Shown here: piece by piece, positions 6,995 through 11,312 of the stretch
Layout of the letters: every line of letters starts with the position of its first letter
How positions within the stretch are numbered: position 1 is the first letter of the stretch
Assembly (NCBI GenBank): GCA_021648585.1
Contig: JAKISM010000072.1
Location: forward strand, 1-11,312
Length of the DNA: 11,312 nt
Source of the DNA: Devosiaceae bacterium
Lineage (GTDB): Bacteria > Pseudomonadota > Alphaproteobacteria > Rhizobiales > Devosiaceae
Direction: 5' to 3'
Made by a program: the position numbers and the translations under genes
Notes under the pieces: model-generated
What the model was told of the DNA's origin: nothing
The model's database searches: none
Seen by the model: the letters and a program-made list of their open reading frames with translations, nothing else

Positions 6995-8168
6995 AAATCA
7001 AACACGAGCAAATGGACTTTTTGGCATTTATATTCATTGGCCTTTTTGCGTGGCTAAATGCCCCTATTGCGATTTTAATTCGCACGTGCCGCACGCCCGA
7101 TCGATAGGCGGTGCATTTAGCGAAGATGAATTTATTGCAAGCTATAAAATTGAATTAGCGCATTATGCAAACTTAAAACCAAAACAAAAAGTGCAATCAA
7201 TTTTCTTTGGTGGTGGCACGCCCTCTTTAATGAGTGCCAAGGCGGTTGGTGCAATAATCGAAGAAATTCATGCACTATATAATGTTTCTGATAATGCTGA
7301 AATTACTCTTGAAGCTAACCCAAACTCTGTTGAGGTGGCAAAATTTAAGGACTATAAAGCGGCTGGCATAAATCGTGTTTCGGTTGGCGTGCAATCTTTA
7401 CGTGATGACGAGTTAATAAAATTGGGGCGCACCCATTCAGTTTCAGAAGCAAAATCTGCTATTGCCATTGCGCAAAGTATTTTTGAGCGCTCAAGTTTTG
7501 ATCTTATCTATGCTCGCCCTGAGCAAACCCTAGAGGATTGGCGAGTAGAACTTAACGAAGCGATTGATATGTCAGCAGGGCATATTTCGCTTTATCAACT
7601 AACGATAGAGCAAGGCACGAGGTTTTTTGATTTAGCATATTCTGGCAAATTAATAATGCCAAATGCCGATTTAAGCGCCGATTTTTATCAACTAACAAAT
7701 GGAATATGTAACGAGGCCTTTATGCCAGCTTACGAAATTTCTAACCACGCAATAAAGGGCGAAGAAAGCTTGCATAATCTATTATATTGGCGTTATGGCG
7801 AATATGCTGGCATTGGTCCAGGGGCGCATTCTCGCCTTGTGTTAGATAATGTACGCCATGCTTTGGACAATGAAAGATTACCGCATATTTGGCATAATAA
7901 GGTGAGCAATATTGGGCATGGCATTGTTACAAATGACAAGCTTACCTATGAAGAAGAGGGCGATGAATATTTACTAATGGGCTTGCGTCTAAGCGAGGGG
8001 ATTGACCCTAAAAGATTTGAGCAATTATCAGGGCGAGCGCTTGATAAAAATAAAATCAAAGACCTGTTGGGTTATGGTTATGTTGAACATCTTAATAATG
8101 GCAATCTACGAGTAACAAATAGTGGTTTTAGTGTGCTTGATGCAGTGGTTGCTGATTTAGCTGCTTAG
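6987..8168 (+). CDS. hemW: Radical SAM family heme chaperone HemW
   Basis: HemW is a HemN-like radical-SAM protein that binds heme and hands it to target proteins; older annotations call it an oxygen-independent coproporphyrinogen III oxidase. The radical-SAM cluster motif is C21-x3-C25-x2-C28 in HWPFCVAKCPYCDFNSH. It lacks the fourth-cysteine CGC pattern of true HemN. FFGGGTPS (about 74) and EANPNS (about 109) follow, and HNLLYWRYGEYAGIGPGAHS (from about 263) is the HemW heme-binding region. I place the start at TTG 6987: GAGG (6977-6980) lies 6 nt upstream, and only nine residues then precede the conserved GLFGIYIHWPF. A TTG at 6975 in the same frame has no Shine-Dalgarno sequence. The gene overlaps rdgB by 8 nt, implying translational coupling, and gives 393 residues. 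Confidence 0.95.
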   Translation: MTKNQTRANGLFGIYIHWPFCVAKCPYCDFNSHVPHARSIGGAFSEDEFIASYKIELAHYANLKPKQKVQSIFFGGGTPSLMSAKAVGAIIEEIHALYNVSDNAEITLEANPNSVEVAKFKDYKAAGINRVSVGVQSLRDDELIKLGRTHSVSEAKSAIAIAQSIFERSSFDLIYARPEQTLEDWRVELNEAIDMSAGHISLYQLTIEQGTRFFDLAYSGKLIMPNADLSADFYQLTNGICNEAFMPAYEISNHAIKGEESLHNLLYWRYGEYAGIGPGAHSRLVLDNVRHALDNERLPHIWHNKVSNIGHGIVTNDKLTYEEEGDEYLLMGLRLSEGIDPKRFEQLSGRALDKNKIKDLLGYGYVEHLNNGNLRVTNSGFSVLDAVVADLAA

Positions 8169-8218
8169 GATTGAGCCTTTGCCCGTCATGCTCGCACTTG
8201 ATGCACTAATGTCCGATT

Positions 8219-8234
8219 AAGCAAGGGCTTGCTT
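8219..8234 (+). terminator. Possible hemW terminator hairpin
   Basis: A 6-bp stem pairs AAGCAA (8219-8224) with TTGCTT (8229-8234) around the GGGC loop, followed by the pyrimidine-rich TCTTCCTTCT. It lies 51 nt past the hemW stop. The stem is AT-rich and the tail has few consecutive Ts, so termination may depend on the larger repeat just downstream. Before it, 8183-8210 (beginning GTCATGCTCGCACTTGATGC) looks like a decayed copy of a short intergenic repeat common in alphaproteobacteria, but this is only a resemblance. Confidence 0.35.
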
Positions 8235-8238
8235 TCTT

Positions 8239-8413
8239 CCTTCTCCCCTTGCGGGAGAAGGTGTCCGCAATGCGGACGGATGAGGGGGGGGTAAAATACC
8301 CCGCAAAAAATGGTTATAAACTTTACACCTTTATACGCTCACGCCGCACAGGCTGGCCCCTCACCCGTCTCGACGTTTCACGCCGATCCACCCTCTCCCG
8401 CAAGGGGAGAGGG
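8239..8413. repeat. Mosaic palindromic intergenic repeat (RIME/BIME-like)
   Basis: The element is built as nested inverted modules. The left outer hairpin pairs CCTTCTCCC (8239-8247) with GGGAGAAGG (8253-8261). The right outer hairpin pairs CCCTCTCCC (8391-8399) with GGGAGAGGG (8405-8413). The right one, read in reverse complement, is nearly the same sequence as the left, including the loop CTTGC. Inside are a second pair of hairpins, 8263-8268/8272-8277 and the imperfect 8370-8375/8381-8386, and a long-range pairing of GGATGAGGGG (8278-8287) with CCCCTCACCC (8357-8366), 9 of 10 bases. A small hairpin, GGGGTA/TACCCC (8288-8302), follows, and 8303-8356 is unstructured. It resembles rhizobial intergenic mosaic elements. 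It fills most of the 328-nt gap between hemW and rpoN, which holds no credible gene, and may help end both convergent transcripts. Confidence 0.8.
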
Positions 8414-8496
8414 GAAGTGCGTCTACTTGAAAACCAAGTCCATTTTTTAATGTTTCTAATAACCCCTTGAAAATACAAAGAATCCAAAATTTTCTT

Positions 8497-9993
8497 CTAA
8501 TATAAAGACTTCTTTTGCCTGCGCCTAATTATCGAAGAGGGGATATTCATAGATTCTCGATATTTAGCAACCGTGCGCCGAGCAATATCAACCCCAAGTT
8601 CCTCCTGTAACATTTGCCCTATCTTATCGTCGGAAAGAATAGCTTTTACGCTTTCTTCTTTGATTAGATTTTTTATGCTATATCTCACCGCCTCCGCTGA
8701 ATGTTCTGCTTGGCCAATATTTGAGGCAAGGGCGCTAGTGAAGAAATATTTCATTTCAAATAATCCACGATCACAAGAGATATATTTATTTGCTGTGACC
8801 CGAGAAACAGTTGATTCGTGCATTTCAATTTCATCGGCAACCATTTTTAATGTCATGGGCTTAAGATGAGATACGCCATGATGGAAAAACCCATCCTGAA
8901 AACGCACAATTTCAGTTGCAACTTTAAGGATAGTTTGCGCCCGTTGATCAAGGCTTTTGGTAAGCCAATTAGCCGTTTGCATACAATCAGATAAAAAAAT
9001 CTTTTCTTGTTTATCTCGGAGTTTTTTTGAAACTAAAGCATAATAATTTTGATTAATTAATATGCGTGGCAAAATTTCAGAATTTAACTCAATGAGCCAC
9101 GATCCATCATTGCTTTTACGCACAAATATATCGGCAATAATCGCCTGCATTGGCGCTCCATCAAAAGCCAGAGCAGGCTTTGGATCAAGTTCACGCAATT
9201 CAGATAACATGTCGCTAATATCTTCTTTGCTTGCCCCAATTTCACGCTCTAAAGTTAAAAAATCATGTTTTGCAATGAAGTGCAAATTATCAAGCAATTT
9301 CATCATTAAAGGGTCAAGCCTATCACGCTCTTTAAGTTGAATGGCTAAACATTCAGGTAAATCCCTAGCAAACACGCCAAGCGGCTCGCAACTATGTAAT
9401 TCTTTTAGAACTGAAATTACCTCATGTTCTTCAATATTAAGCAATGTCGCAATTTCTTCACAAGTGATATCTAAATAACCTCTTTCATCAAGATTATTCA
9501 CTAATTGATGGGAAATAATTAGTTTTAATTGGTCACTAAACATAAGTGATATTTGCTCTAATAAATGATCGCTTAAGGTTATTTTGCTAGCAGTATAAGA
9601 ATCAATATCTGCGCCTTGAGAATTGTTAAAAACTTCTCCTGCTGACTTATAGTTATTTGTGGATTGGGAAATCGAATCTTGTCCAACCTGTTCAGGAAAT
9701 AGGTTTTCTGTATCAGTATCAAAACTATCGGCAATTTGCTCAGCGCTACCTAATGTATCAGTTAGAGAATGGTTTTCTTCAGCATTATCACTAATATCTT
9801 CTTTTACCTTATCATTATCTTGCGCTCTTTGCTCATCATCACGCTCAATTAATGGGTTGCGCTCAAGCTCCTCATTAACAAAGGCCGCTAGCTCTAAATG
9901 CCCTAATTGCAGCAATTTAATTGACTGCATTAATTGCGGAGTTAGAGTTAGGCTTTGAGATTGCCGTATTTCTAAACGTGGTCCAAGACCCAT
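8497..9993 (-). CDS. rpoN: RNA polymerase sigma-54 factor RpoN
   Basis: Sigma-54 directs RNA polymerase to -24/-12 promoters that need AAA+ activators, typically for nitrogen metabolism, motility or other regulated traits. Region I is the Gln/Leu-rich LEIRQSQSLTLTPQLMQSIKLLQL near the N-terminus. Region II is a long acidic, disordered stretch (about 50-130). Region III contains the core-binding part, then the helix-turn-helix around MKMVADEIEMHESTVSRV's position near 390, and finally a perfect RpoN box, ARRTVAKYRE (471-480). I start at ATG 9991-9993: TTGGAG lies 6 nt upstream, and the N-terminus then fits the family at 498 residues. An in-frame TTG four codons earlier overlaps this Shine-Dalgarno sequence. 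The gene is 117 nt downstream of lptB, with a sigma-54-like site in the gap. No hpf or ptsN follows; the gene runs into the palindromic repeat. Confidence 0.98.
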   Translation of the reverse strand: MGLGPRLEIRQSQSLTLTPQLMQSIKLLQLGHLELAAFVNEELERNPLIERDDEQRAQDNDKVKEDISDNAEENHSLTDTLGSAEQIADSFDTDTENLFPEQVGQDSISQSTNNYKSAGEVFNNSQGADIDSYTASKITLSDHLLEQISLMFSDQLKLIISHQLVNNLDERGYLDITCEEIATLLNIEEHEVISVLKELHSCEPLGVFARDLPECLAIQLKERDRLDPLMMKLLDNLHFIAKHDFLTLEREIGASKEDISDMLSELRELDPKPALAFDGAPMQAIIADIFVRKSNDGSWLIELNSEILPRILINQNYYALVSKKLRDKQEKIFLSDCMQTANWLTKSLDQRAQTILKVATEIVRFQDGFFHHGVSHLKPMTLKMVADEIEMHESTVSRVTANKYISCDRGLFEMKYFFTSALASNIGQAEHSAEAVRYSIKNLIKEESVKAILSDDKIGQMLQEELGVDIARRTVAKYRESMNIPSSIIRRRQKKSLY

Positions 9994-10008
9994 TATTTGC
10001 TCCAAAAG

Positions 10009-10024
10009 CTAGCTAAATTGCTAG
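10009..10024 (-). promoter_or_regulatory. Small inverted repeat in the rpoN leader
   Basis: CTAGC (10009-10013) and GCTAG (10020-10024) form a 5-bp inverted repeat with a 6-nt AT loop, ending just upstream of the rpoN Shine-Dalgarno sequence TTGGAG. In the mRNA it would be a weak stem beside the ribosome-binding site. The symmetry is visible; any role in rpoN translation is only a possibility. Confidence 0.3.
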
Positions 10025-10073
10025 GTGATAAAGCAATTATGTATGATTTGCTTGCATCGCACAAGTTCTTCTA

Positions 10074-10090
10074 TACAAGTTTTGTGCCAA
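10074..10090 (-). promoter_or_regulatory. Candidate sigma-54 (-24/-12) promoter upstream of rpoN
   Basis: The - strand reads TTGGCAC, then AAAAC, then TTGTA. The -24 block matches TTGGCAC exactly and the 5-nt spacing to the -12 block is exact. The -12 block has TTGT in place of TTGC, losing the usually conserved C. It lies in the lptB-rpoN gap facing rpoN and would start transcription near 10063, with a leader of about 70 nt. It lies within an inverted repeat, GCACAA (10059-10064) against TTGTGC (10082-10087), and ACAAGTT is directly repeated at 10061-10067 and 10075-10081. No NtrC- or NifA-type upstream site was recognised. Autoregulation of rpoN is known in several proteobacteria; whether this site is active is inferred. 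Confidence 0.5.
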
Positions 10091-10110
10091 ATAGAATTAA
10101 TCAACAAAAT

Positions 10111-10866
10111 TTAATATGAAAAACTATCCCCAAGATAAACTCGGCGGGCTTCAGGATCATTAGTTATTGTTTCTGGTTTGCCCTGTATCATTACTTTTCC
10201 ATCGTGAATAAGATATGCACGATCAACTAAGCCAAGAGTTTCACGCACTGAATGATCGGTAATTAAAACGCCAATATTGCGCTTAGTTAATTGGCGCACT
10301 AGATCTTGAATTTCTGCAACGGCGATTGGGTCAACTCCAGCAAACGGCTCATCAAGTAAGATAAATCTTGGATCTGCAGCTAATGCTCTAGCTATTTCAA
10401 CACGGCGACGCTCTCCACCTGATAAAGATAAGGCGCTAGCTTTACGTAAATGAGCAATAGAAAATTCTTCTAATAAGTCATCAAGCTTTTTTATTCGCTG
10501 TTTTTTATCTCTAATATTATGCTCAAGCACCGCCAAAATATTATCCTGAACACTAAGTCCACGAAAAATAGATGGCTCTTGCGGTAAATATCCAATGCCC
10601 AAACGAGCCCGTTGGAATAATGGCATTTTTGTAATTTTATGCCCATCAATTAACACATCGCCACTATCAGGCTTCACTAGCCCCATAATCATAGTAAAAA
10701 CTGTGGTTTTTCCAGCGCCGTTTGGCCCTAACAGGCCAACCGCCTCACCTTGCCTAACAGCTATTGAAACATCGCGCACCACAGATCGCTTGCCAAAAGA
10801 TTTTGCTAAAGCATGGGCTATTAACCAGCCTGTTTGATCAACATCATTTTTTGCTTTGCTTGCCAA
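10111..10866 (-). CDS. lptB: LPS export ABC transporter ATP-binding protein LptB
   Basis: LptB is the cytoplasmic ATPase dimer that, with LptF and LptG, extracts lipopolysaccharide from the inner membrane and drives it along LptC-LptA-LptD to the cell surface. The 251-residue protein has Walker A GPNGAGKTT (47-55), the Q-loop GYLPQEPSIFR (Q96), the ABC signature LSGGERRR (about 148-155), Walker B FILLDEP with catalytic Glu173, the D-loop GVDP, and the switch His205 in ITDHSVRE. The start is TTG (10864-10866), with AAAAGGGA 6 nt upstream. No in-frame ATG exists before the conserved ABC core, and a nearby ATG is out of frame. It lies 26 nt downstream of lptA, consistent with one lptA-lptB-rpoN transcript, the usual order in this group. 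Confidence 0.97.
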   Translation of the reverse strand: MASKAKNDVDQTGWLIAHALAKSFGKRSVVRDVSIAVRQGEAVGLLGPNGAGKTTVFTMIMGLVKPDSGDVLIDGHKITKMPLFQRARLGIGYLPQEPSIFRGLSVQDNILAVLEHNIRDKKQRIKKLDDLLEEFSIAHLRKASALSLSGGERRRVEIARALAADPRFILLDEPFAGVDPIAVAEIQDLVRQLTKRNIGVLITDHSVRETLGLVDRAYLIHDGKVMIQGKPETITNDPEARRVYLGDSFSY

Positions 10867-10892
10867 TATAGATCCCTTTTAAGATAGCCTGT

Positions 10893-11312
10893 TTATTGTG
10901 TTGAAAAAATTGCCGTTACTCTTTTACCATTCTGGCTTGCAGGAAATCTTGATGTGCCATTTTTTATATCAACAATTAATTCAGCCCCAGTAATTGTACC
11001 ACTATCATTAACCACTTTTACATTGCCAAAAAGCTTAAGAATTTCGGTTTTAGGATCGTAAACCCCTCTATCAGAAAAAGCCGTTTGCTCAGGCTGCTTA
11101 ATTTTTACCTTACCAATAACTTCCAAAGATTTAATATCAGATGGGCCATTTTCACCATAATAAACAATTACTTTATTAGCCCATACTTTTAGGTCTGGCT
11201 GCACAATAATTACATTGCCAGTAAAAACTGCCCTTGATGAACTTTCCTCTACGCTAAAATCATCAGATGTGATTACTATTTGATCCTCAACTGCATTTGC
11301 TTGGCCATTATA
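10893..11312 (-). CDS. lptA: LPS transport periplasmic protein LptA, C-terminal part (5' end outside window)
   Basis: The frame is open from the right edge of the window to TAA 10893-10895, giving 139 residues of an OstA-like domain. LptA forms the periplasmic bridge that carries lipopolysaccharide from LptC to LptD. The visible part has the repeating beta-strand pattern of the family: QIVITSDDFSVEES, then AVFTGNVIIVQPDLKVWANKVIVYY, then a second round, IKSLEVIGKVKIKQPEQTAFSDRGVYD, and a third, ILKLFGNVKVVNDSGTITGAELIVD. It ends with NGKRVTAIFSTQ. The signal peptide and start are beyond the window; a GTG at 11202-11204 is internal, because family similarity continues upstream of it. The gene is followed after 26 nt by lptB. 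Confidence 0.92.
   Translation of the reverse strand, partial: YNGQANAVEDQIVITSDDFSVEESSSRAVFTGNVIIVQPDLKVWANKVIVYYGENGPSDIKSLEVIGKVKIKQPEQTAFSDRGVYDPKTEILKLFGNVKVVNDSGTITGAELIVDIKNGTSRFPASQNGKRVTAIFSTQ

Noticed and set aside
8249..8470. Open frame of 73 codons on the + strand between hemW and rpoN
   Set aside because: It runs through the palindromic repeat, begins inside a hairpin, has no Shine-Dalgarno sequence and encodes an Arg-rich sequence typical of translated repeats.
9994..10005. TTG start for rpoN four codons before the ATG
   Set aside because: It overlaps the TTGGAG Shine-Dalgarno sequence that serves the ATG at 9991-9993.
1..11312. A previously undescribed accessory, defence or mobile system
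   Set aside because: Every substantial gene belongs to a recognised family (the DUF2852-like gene is of unknown function). I found no transposase, CRISPR array, tRNA, attachment site, toxin-antitoxin pair or unexplained large gene.

Overview
The window is a chromosomal housekeeping segment from an AT-rich alphaproteobacterium, most likely a low-GC member of the Hyphomicrobiales (Rhizobiales). This rests on several signs: a C-terminal fragment resembling the mainly rhizobial DUF2852 family; an alphaproteobacterial-type sigma-32 promoter before dnaK; the lptA-lptB-rpoN and rph-rdgB-hemW gene orders; and a mosaic palindromic repeat like those scattered through rhizobial genomes. The taxon is an inference, because no rRNA or other diagnostic marker is present.

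Layout. At the left edge (2-226, +) is the tail of a DUF2852-like gene. It converges on a heat-shock block through a GC-rich hairpin that can terminate on both strands. The heat-shock block (395-5531, all -) reads, in transcription order, hrcA (repressor), grpE (nucleotide exchange factor), dnaK (Hsp70) and dnaJ (Hsp40). A strong sigma-32-type promoter lies between grpE and dnaK, and a perfect 12-bp hairpin lies between dnaK and dnaJ. Diverging from hrcA across 96 bp is a tightly packed + strand operon, rph-rdgB-hemW (5628-8168): RNase PH, a nucleotide-pool sanitising ITP/XTP pyrophosphatase, and the radical-SAM protein HemW. The genes overlap by 1 and 8 nt.

The 328-nt gap 8169-8496 separates convergent hemW and rpoN. 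It has no credible gene; it holds a short terminator-like hairpin and a complex inverted-repeat element of about 175 nt. To its right (-) are rpoN (sigma-54), lptB (ATPase of the LPS transport machine) and the C-terminal part of lptA, transcribed lptA-lptB-rpoN. The lptB-rpoN gap carries a sigma-54-type -24/-12 sequence inside an inverted repeat, suggesting that rpoN controls its own transcription.

The genes are ordinary core genes and I see no previously undescribed system. Worth a second look are the possible rpoN self-promoter, the contiguous hrcA-grpE-dnaK-dnaJ order, the dnaK/dnaJ hairpin with its flanking direct repeats, the mosaic repeat at an apparent synteny break downstream of rpoN, and repeated use of TTG starts (dnaJ, hemW, lptB).
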